Below, piece by piece: positions 20,743-31,130 of a stretch of 64,000 nt of DNA (its first letter is position 1; each line of letters starts with the position of its first letter). The stretch is from Skeletonema tropicum. Its lineage: Eukaryota > Bacillariophyta > Thalassiosirophyceae > Thalassiosirales > Thalassiosiraceae. Made by a program: the position numbers and the translations under genes. The stretch lies in NCBI GenBank assembly GCA_037178625.1, contig CM074136.1, positions 806,001 through 870,000 on the forward strand, in the 5' to 3' direction. Under the pieces are notes generated by a model. The model did no database searches. It was given only the letters and a program-made list of their open reading frames with translations, and had not been told where the DNA came from.

Positions 20743-21805
20743 TTACTCAAATGCAAGTCCAGCGAAGCACCTGCCAATACGTTGAATGCTCGTCTGGCCT
20801 TTTTGATTGGCTTTGCAGGCATTCTTATACTCTCGGTTGTCACAACCGCACACTTTGTCATTTTTAACGCCGTTACAGTCCTGCCCAGAAGGAATGGACT
20901 TGCACTCTCCACTGCTTGTGTACCCACAATCTCCGTCCGGAAAGTCGCAGTACTCATCACTTCCACACTCACTGTTCCAGTTGCAAATTCTCTTGTCGTT
21001 TCCACCACATTTGCCGTAATACTCAACATTCGTCCTCCCGAATGCAGCAGCCACACATTCGTTTGTATATGTCTTACCGTCGCAGCCACACACGGGATCA
21101 TCGATTTTATTACAAAATTTTGGCTTTTCGACACATTTGCCTAAGTCATTACAGTTTAAGGGTTGTTTCGAACAGTACTCTCTTGATCTGCATTGGGAGC
21201 TGCTGTAACAGTAGGTGATTTGGTTCACATTGCAGCTAGGTGGGTTGGGTGGGCATGACTTACCATCCGTAAGGCAGCACTCAGGCCAACCGCCCACGTA
21301 GCAATCAGGATTGGGGGCCATATTGGCACAGTAGTCTGCCGCTCCGGCCATTCTATTCTCGCAAAGAGGACGCGAATTGCTGGGACAGTTGCCTTTGTCA
21401 CAGCACTTGGGATAGCCTGAACGATATTGCGGTGTTCTATAGATGAAGTAGTACGGGAGCAACCCAAGATGAAAATCAGTGACATATTTTTATAGAAACG
21501 GAGATGAAGAATGAAAAGAATGAATCTGTATCCACTTACCCTGGGTAGCAGCCAACTTCTGGTGGCCACTGTGGCCCATTCTTATTGTATTTTGTGTTTC
21601 GAGGACAATACTCTTGAGGCCTCCAATTGTTGTTCGCGTTCTCAAGACCTGCAAAGATGTCGTCAGGAACCATTTGCGCAGCAGCAGTAGCAGCGACTAC
21701 ATCATCGGAAACTGAAGAGGCAGAGCTGCCGCGAATATAGCTGCCGGCTTGCGAAGCGGCAGCTGCCATGGAGATGGTGGTAAAGAAGGAGAGGATAATC
21801 TTCAT
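20743..21805 (-). CDS. Secreted cysteine-rich protein with two Kazal-type domains
   Basis: Two exons, 21805-21540 and 21436-20743, joined by a 103-bp GT-AG intron in matching phase, give 319 aa. MKIILSFFTTISMAAAASQA is a typical signal peptide. The middle has cysteine-paired units (YPKCCDKGNC, WPECCLTDGKSC). Two Kazal signatures follow: DPVCGCDGKTYTNECVA...YYGKC and DKVCGCDNREYKNACKA...IGRC. Kazal domains inhibit serine proteases by presenting a loop, so an extracellular or cell-wall protease inhibitor is the likely role; the target is unknown. The CC-containing repeats before them are not recognised. Confidence 0.85.
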
Positions 21806-22827
21806 GATAGGATAGTTGATATCGTACGAGATTGTTCGTCTATGTTAATATTGTGTATGATTATATTTGTTGTTGCAATGATATTGCTGATTGATTTATG
21901 GCCTGTTTGGAGAAGAGGCGCTGCCACTGCCTGCCAATTTTGGTCATGCTTTTTTGGTGATCACATCATTACGTAAAGTCACAGAATTCGTAATAGTTAG
22001 TCTGTCCGTTTTTATTTATAAATTCAACTGAAATAACGAAAGAGAGAACAGATCTTGTACCGATCGTGAGAAAGCAAATGCAAGATCTGAACCAAGATCT
22101 ATCTGCAGGATGACCCTATGGTTCCTCTCTCTAGAGAGATCTAGCTAGGATCCCAACTATGATGATCTGGCTGAATACAAGATAAAATTGGCACCGCAGT
22201 AAGACGTAAATGAGCAGTGACAATCTAGTTGGTGAACAGAATGCAAATCATTCCTTGAATCTGAGCTCATGCTTCATCAATGGGCCTCCGTGACGATCGA
22301 AAGCACAGCTATTGACATTGAAGCAATTGACGTGAGATACATCATGATTGCACGTGTGCTTGCAAAGACAACCCAATCAAACCGTATTCAAAGCAACCAA
22401 TTCTTTAATCATCATGTAAACATTAAACTCAAGACAACGATACAAAACAAATCGCACCGAGGATTCACCACCATCGAGCTTACCCAGCTTGATGATTCAG
22501 AAGACGGATGATACACTACTACGCATGATAACAACAAGTGTTCTCTCAGGTAATGCAATTTAGACGAGGTGCGACAAGATTCATGTCTTGGTGGAAGAAG
22601 AGATGACTAAAAGCACAATCGAGATTCGATGCAGAGAGGAGAATGCAGTCAAAGAGTCCATGTATGCTGCTTGTCAGCAATCACGGTCAGTAATGTACCC
22701 ATACCATCGCCATCGGGACAAAATGACTGGCGGTTCTTTCTTTTGTGTTTGGTAAAATGTAGTCGTCTGCTAGAATGATGCACAAACTGTCCACTATTTA
22801 AGAGCAGGCTTTACATGAAGCTACAGC
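21806..22827. other. Intergenic, no gene supported
   Basis: About 1 kb. Contains the palindrome TCTCTCTAGAGAGA at 22126-22139 and an 80-codon plus-strand frame (22269-22511) without recognisable features. Confidence 0.4.
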
Positions 22828-24684
22828 TTAACCTAGGATGAATGCAGAGCTCTCCCCGGGAAAGTAGTACTTTACTACCTTCGCAAATCGTTTCTTTTGG
22901 TCGTCACAGACGGTGGGTAGGGCGGGTTCATTATCAATCAGATTGTTGGAATGAAGATACTTCATCCGGAGATAATCCAATATCTTACCAAAGCAATATG
23001 GACTGTGTTCAATGAGTGTCACCATGCCTTCACTTGATGCCTTCTTGAGAGTCCTAATCTCGTCGAAAAGGAGACAAATAGTTCCCACACGTTTCACCCC
23101 AAGCATTTTCAAACCTTCCTTATCCAACGCAATGAGTTCTGACCCTGTAATTTCATTTTCAACAAAGAGTTGAGCAACATTATTTGGGATATCCTTGATT
23201 TTCTTCACCCACTTCGCCACTTCGTCTGGTTCCCAGTCCTTCACACGCATATCTTTGCATCCTTGTTCAGTCCACTTTGTGTCGTCAAACTGTTGCGCAA
23301 GTACCGAGTCTTCTGCAAACATCAAAACATGACGATTTGTGGCCATCATTGTTCCGCTGACATTAAGTAGGACAACATCGTTTGTATCGCCACTTAAAAA
23401 CGATTCAATGAAATTCTCTTCGTCCTTAAAACTCTCTTCAAGTGAGACAACTTCTTCCTCTAGTTCTTGCAGTGTGAGCCACTTCTCATTGATGGCATCA
23501 TTGACCTCCCCAGTAAACCTCTTGACTAACGAGTGAACTTTCTTTTTTTGCAAGCAAGTGTCAGATACTACTTGAAAAACTTCCATCTCCTTGATCCCGT
23601 AAGCTTTATTGATGTTGAATTCTTCCGTAGGACCACGCTCATATGTTCCGCCCATATTTAATCTAACAGATTTTCCTTGCACTTCTAGGGAGTGCCCAAC
23701 ACCAAATACCGGGCCGTAATCTTCACTAGAATAAATTGCATTGCTATCTCCATCTTCTATCAGCTTCATCTTGCATGGACATGGAATATTAAATCCAGAA
23801 AGAGCAAATAGGAATGCTTTGTCTGCTGCTTGATAAATATCATAGTCGTTCCAGGGTTCATTCGAATACCCTCCCACGATCCCACCCTCTGTTGTCTCAA
23901 TTATTACAAGCGTGCGATCTTTGTCACTATCACCATTGCCGTCGCACTTCTCGTGAAAATCATCGGCCCAAAAGCCATCTCTTGACGAACGATAAAGAAG
24001 TGTCATGTTCCCAGAAGATTCGTCCTCTTGCAACCAGTTGTCGATGGCTTCCGCTTGGGACGATCCTTTGATGATATTGCTCTCACGAATCCATGTGAAC
24101 GAAGGTAATCCAAATAGCTGTAAGTGATCGTGGAGCATATGCTCTTTTTCTCCCCCTCCGGTTGGATAATCAGGGGTATCCTCTTCCGACGAAATTGCCA
24201 ACTCATTCAAATAATCGACAATTGCTTGAAAGCAATCACCATTCACATCTAAAAATATTCTGCCCCTGTCATCTTTTTGCAACTTTTTATCCCATCTTCC
24301 ACAGAATAATGCTTCTAATCTCGTCCCCTTCAATTGACACAGCGTCCCCCGCTTCGCAGCAATTATCTTGCCACCTGCATTAATTTCAATCAGATCATCA
24401 TCGCTGACATCCTCTGTCTCACCGTGTTCGGTGGCAACTTTTTCTTTTTGCTCTTCCAGTTTTGACAGACGAACGAGCAATTCCTCTTCTTTGTCATCGA
24501 GTTTCTTAATTTCAGCGGCGTAATCGCGTTCTCGGTTGTCATGGGCAGCTTTTAGCTTTGCGTTGGCCTTGTCGAGGTAATCAATTTTAGTGATGCTCTT
24601 CTTCTTTGCTACGCTGGTAGAGGAGGATGATTTTTTGGCAGCCGCCTTCTTTGACCGTGACTTTCTTGACGGGGTCTTGGCCAT
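22828..24684 (-). CDS. BTB-TLDc protein with SAM domain nested in a second BTB
   Basis: 618 aa from ATG at 24682-24684 (context AACCATGGCC; an in-frame ATG further out is less likely). A Lys/Ser-rich start and a coiled coil (about 35-90) precede a T1/KCTD-type BTB (97-195: IEINAGGKIIAAKRGTL, DVNGDCFQAIVDYL). A TLDc domain follows (about 227-372: LLYRSSRDGF, GGIVGGYSNEPW, DKAFLFAL, NAIYSSEDYGPVFG). A second BTB starts at 436 (VVLLNVSGTMMATNRHVL), is interrupted by a SAM domain (484-547: WEPDEVAKWVKKI, ITGSELIALDKEGLKMLGV) and resumes at 554 (TLIEHSPYCFGKILDYLR). BTB domains oligomerise or bind cullin-3, SAM domains polymerise; a scaffold or ubiquitin-ligase adaptor is plausible but inferred. 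Confidence 0.85.
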   Translation of the reverse strand: MAKTPSRKSRSKKAAAKKSSSSTSVAKKKSITKIDYLDKANAKLKAAHDNRERDYAAEIKKLDDKEEELLVRLSKLEEQKEKVATEHGETEDVSDDDLIEINAGGKIIAAKRGTLCQLKGTRLEALFCGRWDKKLQKDDRGRIFLDVNGDCFQAIVDYLNELAISSEEDTPDYPTGGGEKEHMLHDHLQLFGLPSFTWIRESNIIKGSSQAEAIDNWLQEDESSGNMTLLYRSSRDGFWADDFHEKCDGNGDSDKDRTLVIIETTEGGIVGGYSNEPWNDYDIYQAADKAFLFALSGFNIPCPCKMKLIEDGDSNAIYSSEDYGPVFGVGHSLEVQGKSVRLNMGGTYERGPTEEFNINKAYGIKEMEVFQVVSDTCLQKKKVHSLVKRFTGEVNDAINEKWLTLQELEEEVVSLEESFKDEENFIESFLSGDTNDVVLLNVSGTMMATNRHVLMFAEDSVLAQQFDDTKWTEQGCKDMRVKDWEPDEVAKWVKKIKDIPNNVAQLFVENEITGSELIALDKEGLKMLGVKRVGTICLLFDEIRTLKKASSEGMVTLIEHSPYCFGKILDYLRMKYLHSNNLIDNEPALPTVCDDQKKRFAKVVKYYFPGESSAFILG

Positions 24685-24794
24685 GGTTGTCAACGAATAG
24701 GGAGGTAGAAACGGTTTCCTCGACGTATGAGACTCTAATAGTGAGAGTAAAAGTTGTTGGATGTGTGTTGGAGGTTGTTTGACAGGTAGCAACA

Positions 24795-24925
24795 GCATCT
24801 TTCACCCTACATAAGGTCTTCTGTCATATCTGGGAGTCCTCTTCAGAGGGACTCTGCAGATATGCAGAGACCTGCAGAGACCCTACATTATTTTAGCAAA
24901 AAACTGCGCCGAGGGTTTGCAACAT
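24795..24925 (+). repeat. Hairpin-rich repeat element, copy 1
   Basis: Shares with 26020-26166 (opposite strand) the frame TCACCCTACATA...TCTTC, then GAGTC...GACTC, a stem-loop, AGACCCTACA[TC]TATTTTA and, further on, CGAGG-TTTGCAA. The last stem is CTCTGCA-GATA-TGCAGAG here and CTCAGCAC-AA-GTGCTGAG in copy 2, a paired T-A to A-T change. It lies about 110 bp upstream of the BTB-TLDc gene, reading away from it. Confidence 0.55.
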
Positions 24926-25463
24926 GTATGTCGTCAAAACCTCTCCTACGGCCGATTTGCGCCATGTCAATGTCATCGCCCACACAGCACCAATAACGGC
25001 GACCAATAGCTTAAATTGTACACAATACCCATCTGAATAAAAGTGCTACGGCTTTCTGCTGCAGCTGTTGAGCTCGCTCCATAAAAAAAATATTTATTAT
25101 TTTGCTAGTAAATTAACATGATAATGTGATGACATCCATTTCACTCCCCCTCCATGATTCCCTTTGATAAATATAGGTGCAAACTGTTATTTATGATAGT
25201 ATAAAGCTATTTTATTGTTTAGAGCGTTAATATCCATTGTTGATTGGTTGATTGTTGTGGTCACTATTTTTTTCATGTGCATAACTTGTAAATTATGTAC
25301 ATGACATGGTGTTGGTGTTTTGGGAGCATGGGGGAGATTTATTATTCCCTCCAAGTAGTAGAATTATTAGTTCATATCATGGTTGGTTGAGGAGAGGCGC
25401 TGGGGGGTTGTTATTATTGTTTGTCTCTCCACATGAACACCACTAAGATGGAGGGTCAAAAAG

Positions 25464-25826
25464 AGCCAAAAAACAGGTGACAGGTGTTGTGTTATTATTC
25501 CATCAGTGGCACTTTGTTGACGTTACCCTGCCACTGACACCTCGCCATGGGTGTTATGTAATGGATGCACCTTCAATTCTTGGTGGATATCATTGCACAT
25601 GGAGTGTAGAGTGGACACAACTACGTTCGAGATGCCAAAAATGCCCCAAAAATCAGTGTTGTGTTAATATTTCCATTAATGGCGCTTTGTTGATGTTACC
25701 CTGCCACCAAGACCTCGCCATGGGTACTAGTTAATGATTGCACCGCCGGTTGTTGGGGGGTATGATGGTTTATTGAGCGTAGAGTCGAATATGCCGTCGT
25801 CGACCATCTCGGCACCCTCCGTCGAG
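25464..25826 (+). repeat. Diverged tandem repeat, two units of about 170 bp
   Basis: Unit 1 (25464 to about 25635) and unit 2 (to about 25826) share GTGTTGTGTTA, GTTACCCTGCCAC and CCTCGCCATGGG in the same order. No gene. The surrounding spacer (24926-26559) is AT-rich and holds nothing else recognised. Confidence 0.6.
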
Positions 25827-26019
25827 ACCATGGTAATGGTGTTATTAAGCGTAGTCTTAGCCATTCCCCCGCCAATGCGGGGCGCAAACGCTGACATATA
25901 CCCTTTAGAACAATAAAGCAAAATGTTCGAACACGGCTTGCCGATCTGGGGATGCTATGTTGAAAGATGCTGTAGGATGGGTTTCACCGTAGTAAGATCA
26001 CTAACAAAATGGATGAGCA

Positions 26020-26166
26020 AAATTGCAAAACCTCGACACAGCCGGTAGCTCCTCAAACAACTAGTAATATCTGTAAAATAGTGTAGGGTCTCAGCACTTG
26101 TGCTGAGTCCTCCAAGTGACTCAGACAGGTGTCTGAAGATCCTATGTAGGGTGAGCATCTTTGCCT
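26020..26166 (-). repeat. Hairpin-rich repeat element, copy 2
   Basis: Minus-strand copy of the element at 24795-24925 with stems CAGACA-CC-TGTCTG, GAGTC...GACTC and CTCAGCAC-AA-GTGCTGAG, then GACCCTACACTATTTTA. It lies about 390 bp upstream of the ankyrin gene at 26560, again pointing away from the gene. Confidence 0.55.
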
Positions 26167-26559
26167 TTTGCCTTGAGCAGGATATTATGCAGCAAGAGAG
26201 GCCCGCCACTTTTGTATCTGTTCCTACGTTGATGGCGTAAAAGAAAGCTTATTGAGCCTTGAACTGATAAGTGCCTACCGGGATGTAGGGCGCGTGGGCG
26301 TGCCAACAACATAGTCTGATTTGAGGAGAGGCTTGATAGGTGATTTTGGGTTATTTTCAGGGTATTTTTTGTCATTTATGGGTATATTTAGCTGATTTAT
26401 GTCCGATTACCCGCAGTTGTTGGGCCCATGCGGGCGTCGCCCGCAAGAGAGTACCAAAAACGCCCGCTATCCTGCGGTAGCCCTCTCCCACTCCTTCATG
26501 ATAATCAACGCTACGGCGACGAGCTGAGCAGCAGCCGGAGAGCTTTGTTATCAACGACC

Positions 26560-28053
26560 ATGAGCGACAACAGGAAGCGGCCCTTTTTGCTGTCGCGTGA
26601 ACTGTTTGCGTTTTGCTCATCTGACTCGCTTTCAGAGGAAGGCCTACGCGAAATAGTTGAACTGCATGGATTGACGTCCAATCACAACGACGTGAGCGGT
26701 TACACATTCTTCCTTCGTGCATGCAACAATGAAAGAGTCAACGAGGGAATAATTCATTTTCTTCTACAACATTTTCCTGCGGCTATTAATGCTACTGATA
26801 GAAGTGATTTGTCGCCGCTCCATTTTGCATGCTACAACAAAAGTGTGACACGGGGGATAATACAGCTCCTCATCGATGCAGATCCAGCCACTGTTCGTTG
26901 TGTAAGTAGTAAGGGTCGCATGCCCCTTCATTCGTTATGTATTAATGGGAAAGCGGAAAAATTAGTTGCAACAGAAATTTTGAAGTTGCTCATGAACAAG
27001 TGCCCTGAATCAGTCCGACATGTAGATAATGCCGGTGACCTTCCAATTCACCTAGCGGCCAAGGCGACAAAATCTCCTTATTTTTGCCAGTTGTTGATGG
27101 AAGCATATCCTGGATCTGAGCGAATAACTGATGGCACAGGCATGCTTCCCCTCCATTGTGCATGTACGCACAACACGCTTGCCACAGTAGAATTCTTGTA
27201 CAAACTTTACCCCGATGCCATCAATCATGCAGCCACAAATAATATTTTAGTGTCAGCAAGAATCTATCCGATTCACATCGCAATTGGCAGAAATGACCCG
27301 GTAATTGCTTTGGAGATTGTAAAATTCCTGTTGGATTATTGTGGTTCCAATGTGAAGATGCAGAAGATATACGGAGAAATATCCATGCTTTATTATGTTT
27401 GTCAGAAAGTGTATAATGATGATTCAAACATTGAGGCCAATCTTGAAATAATCAAGATGATTTACGATTCACACCCAGAATCTATCGAAGATGATGGCAT
27501 TGTACAAGACAGACATGATTTTCATCAAGTTGTACAAACGTTTCTCAATGGGCAGCTAGTCTATGCTCGTCAAGCCAGAGATCGCCGTCGGATGATGACA
27601 CCTGATGACAATGGACGACTCCCACTTCATATAGCGCTTCAGAACAATATCAGGCTTGGTTCGATCAAACTGCTGGTGAAAGGCAATCCTACCGCTCTGC
27701 ATTATGCCGATAACAGTGGCGCATTGCCCTTGCACATAGCATGTCAGCATCATGATTCCACTGATGTTGTGCGCTACTTGATTGGACTTGATACAACAAC
27801 TCTCGACGCTGCGGATATGCGAGGAAACACAGCCCTACATTATGCTTGCTTTGGAGCAAAATATGAAACCATATCAATGATCCTGGAAACATTTGATGCA
27901 GTATCAGTATCTAGAAGTAATGTTGACAATAAGCTTCCAATCGAACTTCTTTGGGAGAGCTATTTTGTCTCTGATCGGGAGAGTATTGAATACACAGAGA
28001 GTATCTTTCGTCTTCTGAGGGCATACCCCGAGATGCAGGCTTTTGAATATTGA
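26560..28053 (+). CDS. Ankyrin-repeat protein, tandem copy 1
   Basis: 497 aa from ATG 26560 (MSDNRKRPFLLSRELFAFCS); an upstream in-frame ATG at 26428 is disfavoured because the neighbour starts at the same place. Ankyrin units include LSPLHFACYNKSVTRGIIQL, GMLPLHCACTHNTLATVEFL, GALPLHIACQHHDSTDVVRY and NTALHYACFGAKYETISMIL, with the family linker ending MMTPDDNGRLPLH and the tail LPIELLWESYFVSDRESIEY. It ends AFEY rather than the basic KKRKF tail. About 460 bp downstream is its sister (28514-29992), nearly identical in the last 460 bp. Probably an intracellular scaffold. Confidence 0.88.
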   Translation: MSDNRKRPFLLSRELFAFCSSDSLSEEGLREIVELHGLTSNHNDVSGYTFFLRACNNERVNEGIIHFLLQHFPAAINATDRSDLSPLHFACYNKSVTRGIIQLLIDADPATVRCVSSKGRMPLHSLCINGKAEKLVATEILKLLMNKCPESVRHVDNAGDLPIHLAAKATKSPYFCQLLMEAYPGSERITDGTGMLPLHCACTHNTLATVEFLYKLYPDAINHAATNNILVSARIYPIHIAIGRNDPVIALEIVKFLLDYCGSNVKMQKIYGEISMLYYVCQKVYNDDSNIEANLEIIKMIYDSHPESIEDDGIVQDRHDFHQVVQTFLNGQLVYARQARDRRRMMTPDDNGRLPLHIALQNNIRLGSIKLLVKGNPTALHYADNSGALPLHIACQHHDSTDVVRYLIGLDTTTLDAADMRGNTALHYACFGAKYETISMILETFDAVSVSRSNVDNKLPIELLWESYFVSDRESIEYTESIFRLLRAYPEMQAFEY

Positions 28054-28513
28054 ATGCCAAAAGACAACCCATGATGTGCAGAGTCAAGGGACAGAGTCAC
28101 GAGCAGGGGTCACGAGTCACGACGGTTCTTGGAAAATTCTAATTTTCCCAGAAACTTTGACCCGATAACTATGACGAACGTACATATTTTCATTTTGTGT
28201 CTGTATGTGTCGTCGTACAATAGTAATATGACAAAGAAGAAGAAAAATGACGAAAGACGTTGACGGTCACATCACACGAGGCGTGAACCGTTGTGGAGTG
28301 AGGATAAATATTGCAAAATAAAATATGCAAACCACTTTTGAATTTGTTCCCACGTAGATTTACGAGTATTGCTGCCCTGAAATAAGTAGCATCAACCTCT
28401 CCCCTCTCCTCACTCTCACTCTCACTCTCCATCAATAAGAAGTACATACTCAAGTATGCGATACGAGCTCTTCGAGCACTGAGCAGCAGCAAAAAGCTTT
28501 GTTCTCAACGACC
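28054..28513. other. Spacer between tandem ankyrin genes
   Basis: Probably holds the promoter of the second gene. The 40 bp before each ATG are alike in both genes (GAGCAGCAGC..AGCTTTGTT.TCAACGACC), part of the duplication. No other feature seen. Confidence 0.4.
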
Positions 28514-29992
28514 ATGAGCGACAACAGGGAGAGGCTCCGTTTGCTGTCGAGTGAACTTTTTGAGTTTTGCTCATCTAACTTGCTTTCAGAGCAAGGGCTA
28601 CGCGAAATAATTGAGCATGGGACGTCCAATCACAACGACGTGAGCGATTACACATTCTTCCTGCGTGCATGTTACAATGAAAGAGTTACAGAGGGAATAA
28701 TTCATTGCCTTCACGAATATTTTCCTGGGGCTATTAATGCTACTAATGAGAATGGGTGGACGCCGCTCCATTTTGCATGCTACAACAAATGTGTGACACT
28801 GGGGATAATTCAACTCCTCATCGATGCAGCTCCCGCCTCTCTTCGCAGTGTCACCAATCACGGCCACATGCCTCTACACAGCTTGTGTACTAGTGAGAGC
28901 ATGAACGAAGCAGCATTAGTGGAAATGACAGAGCTGCTCATCATGAAGTGCCCTGAATCAGTCAGACTTGTAGATAATGCCGGTGCTCTTCCAATTCACC
29001 TAGCGGTCAAGGCGACAAAATCTCCTAATTTTTGCCGCATGCTAATCGAAGCATATCCTGGATCCGAGCGAATAAGTGATTCCAACGGTTTAAAACCTCT
29101 CCATTACGCATGTTTGCATAATACTGCTGCCACAGTAGAATTCTTGTACAAACTTTACCCCGATGCCATCAACCATACAAACACGGATAGAGTGGCAGCT
29201 GGAATATATCCGATTCACGCTGCAATTGGCAGAAATGACCCGGTAGTTGCTTTAGAAATTGTAAAATTTCTGCTGGATTGCGATCCTAACGTGACGATGC
29301 AGAAGGCACAAGGATTCATACCCATGCTTTATTTTGTTTGTGGGAATGTGCATAATGATGATTCAAACATTGAGGCAAAGCTTGAATTGATCAAGGCAAT
29401 CTATGATGTACACCCAGAATCTATTGAAGATGATGAAATTGTGTTAAGCATTCAACGCTTTCAACTAAAAGTACAAATATTCATCACGAGCGAGTTTATG
29501 TACGCTCGTCAAGCCAAAGATCACCGTCGGATGATGACACCTGATGACAATGGCCAACTCCCACTGCACAGAGCGCTTCAGAACAATGTCGGGCTTGGTT
29601 CGATCAAACTGCTGGTGAAAGGCAATCCTACCGCTCTGCATTATGCCGATAACAGTGGCGCATTGCCCTTGCACATAGCATGTCAGCATCATGATTCCAC
29701 TGATGTTGTGCGCTACTTGATTGGACTTGATACAACAACTCTCGACGCTGCGGATATGCGAGGAAACACAGGCCTACATTATGCTTGCTTTGGAGCAAAA
29801 TATGAGACGATATCAATGATCCTGGAAACATTTGATGCAGTATCAGTATCTAGAAGGAATGCTGACAATAAGCTTCCAATCGAACTTCTTTGGGAGAGCT
29901 ATTTTGTCTCTGATCGGGAGAGTGTTGAATACACAGAGAGCGTCTTTCGTCTTCTGAGGGCATACCCCGAGATGCAGGCTTTTGAATATTGA
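28514..29992 (+). CDS. Ankyrin-repeat protein, tandem copy 2
   Basis: 492 aa from ATG 28514 (MSDNRERLRLLSSELFEFCS). Same plan as 26560-28053: SEQGLREIIEHG start, ankyrin units (WTPLHFACYNKCVTLGIIQL, GALPIHLAVKATKSPNFCRM, LKPLHYACLHNTAATVEFLY), linker, then GALPLHIACQHHDSTDVVRY and NTGLHYACFGAKYETISMIL, ending AFEY. The N-terminal two thirds differ clearly from the sister while the last part is almost identical, which suggests gene conversion. Confidence 0.88.
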   Translation: MSDNRERLRLLSSELFEFCSSNLLSEQGLREIIEHGTSNHNDVSDYTFFLRACYNERVTEGIIHCLHEYFPGAINATNENGWTPLHFACYNKCVTLGIIQLLIDAAPASLRSVTNHGHMPLHSLCTSESMNEAALVEMTELLIMKCPESVRLVDNAGALPIHLAVKATKSPNFCRMLIEAYPGSERISDSNGLKPLHYACLHNTAATVEFLYKLYPDAINHTNTDRVAAGIYPIHAAIGRNDPVVALEIVKFLLDCDPNVTMQKAQGFIPMLYFVCGNVHNDDSNIEAKLELIKAIYDVHPESIEDDEIVLSIQRFQLKVQIFITSEFMYARQAKDHRRMMTPDDNGQLPLHRALQNNVGLGSIKLLVKGNPTALHYADNSGALPLHIACQHHDSTDVVRYLIGLDTTTLDAADMRGNTGLHYACFGAKYETISMILETFDAVSVSRRNADNKLPIELLWESYFVSDRESVEYTESVFRLLRAYPEMQAFEY

Positions 29993-30186
29993 TTGCAAAA
30001 ACAAAAAGCTTGCTTCGGTAATATCTAGCAGACCCACTGGCAATGTTTGTGTGAGCATATTTGTGACATCTCACCTTTGAGTCTGCGGATCATGTTCTTC
30101 CAAAAGGCAAAGCTGTCGAAACAATTTCTCTGGGGAAGTTTCTTCAATTGGTGATAGAGATGTATGGTAATAAATATATAATATCT

Positions 30187-30882
30187 TTATCTCTTAATGC
30201 GCCTTCGTTTATTAGCTCCATCCTGCTCTTTCCTTTCATTGAGCATGTCCTCCAACCGTTCAAGGTAATCAGCTGTGACAGTCTCACGGTTCGACTTTTT
30301 AATACGCATAACTTCCACATGCATGGAATGCTTCTTCAATTCATAGCCATCAGTGATATAATCGCAAAATGGCACACGATGGCCATAGATCGGTGCGGTG
30401 ATGGCACCGACCACCAAAACATTTGGGTGTTGTAAAAGTGTCTCTACTGCTGCTTGGAATTTCTTTGAATGGAGTTCCATTCGCCCAATTTCATCTATGA
30501 TAATAATTTGAGATGTGTTATCTTTGCCGCTGTCACTACTCGCCGCAGACGACGATTGTAATATATCTAACTCAGTCAACGCAATATCCTCGAACGAGGC
30601 AACATCCACAGAATATTGACCTGTCTTGGGATAGCTCGATGGAAGGCCACTCTTTCTAGATAAGATTCCTCTCTTTTCACTCGATATTCCGACTATATCA
30701 AAGCCTACACGACGACCGCTCCCATCGAGAACTTCATCGGTGCAAAATCCCGAGATAGTTGGATGTGATGCATGTGCGTGACCATCATCATCGCTGTCTT
30801 GCCACTCAATGATGCGGTCCAATGCCTTCTTTACCAGCGTTGTTTTGCCGCACGAGGGCTGCCCAGTGCATAACAGCCACAT
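30187..30882 (-). CDS. NTPCR: NTPCR/THEP1-type nucleoside triphosphatase
   Basis: 231 aa from ATG 30880-30882, somewhat longer than the usual 180-190 for this family. Walker A TGQPSCGKTTLVKKA lies at the extreme N-terminus, as typical; GFCTDEVLDGSGRRVGFDIV is the conserved second block; Walker B is IIIIDEIGRMELHSKKF. The family hydrolyses NTPs to NDPs with low specificity; the physiological role is unclear. The extra length is a Ser/Asp insert (around SSSAASSDSGKDN) and a basic KRRRIKR tail. Confidence 0.9.
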   Translation of the reverse strand: MWLLCTGQPSCGKTTLVKKALDRIIEWQDSDDDGHAHASHPTISGFCTDEVLDGSGRRVGFDIVGISSEKRGILSRKSGLPSSYPKTGQYSVDVASFEDIALTELDILQSSSAASSDSGKDNTSQIIIIDEIGRMELHSKKFQAAVETLLQHPNVLVVGAITAPIYGHRVPFCDYITDGYELKKHSMHVEVMRIKKSNRETVTADYLERLEDMLNERKEQDGANKRRRIKR

Positions 30883-31130
30883 GCTATCTCTCCACGGCAG
30901 ATGAACACTTCAAAATTGGCGAACAAATGGCAAATAATGATATTATGATGGAGTGCATGCATAATACTCCTGTAGCCTGTAGCCTAATAGGGAGGCATCC
31001 TACCTCCCGAAGGTAATACATACATAGCATGGAGCATGGAGTTAGTCAGAGAAAATGAAACTGGAAGACCGGGGAAACGGGCGGAGGGACAATAGGCAGC
31101 GGTGACCAGGGTGCCCGGCGGTGACCGGTA

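Noticed and set aside
22828..24798. Upstream start of the BTB-TLDc gene at 24798
   Set aside because: The extra 38 residues look untranslated, and the inner ATG has a strong context and a typical Lys/Ser start.
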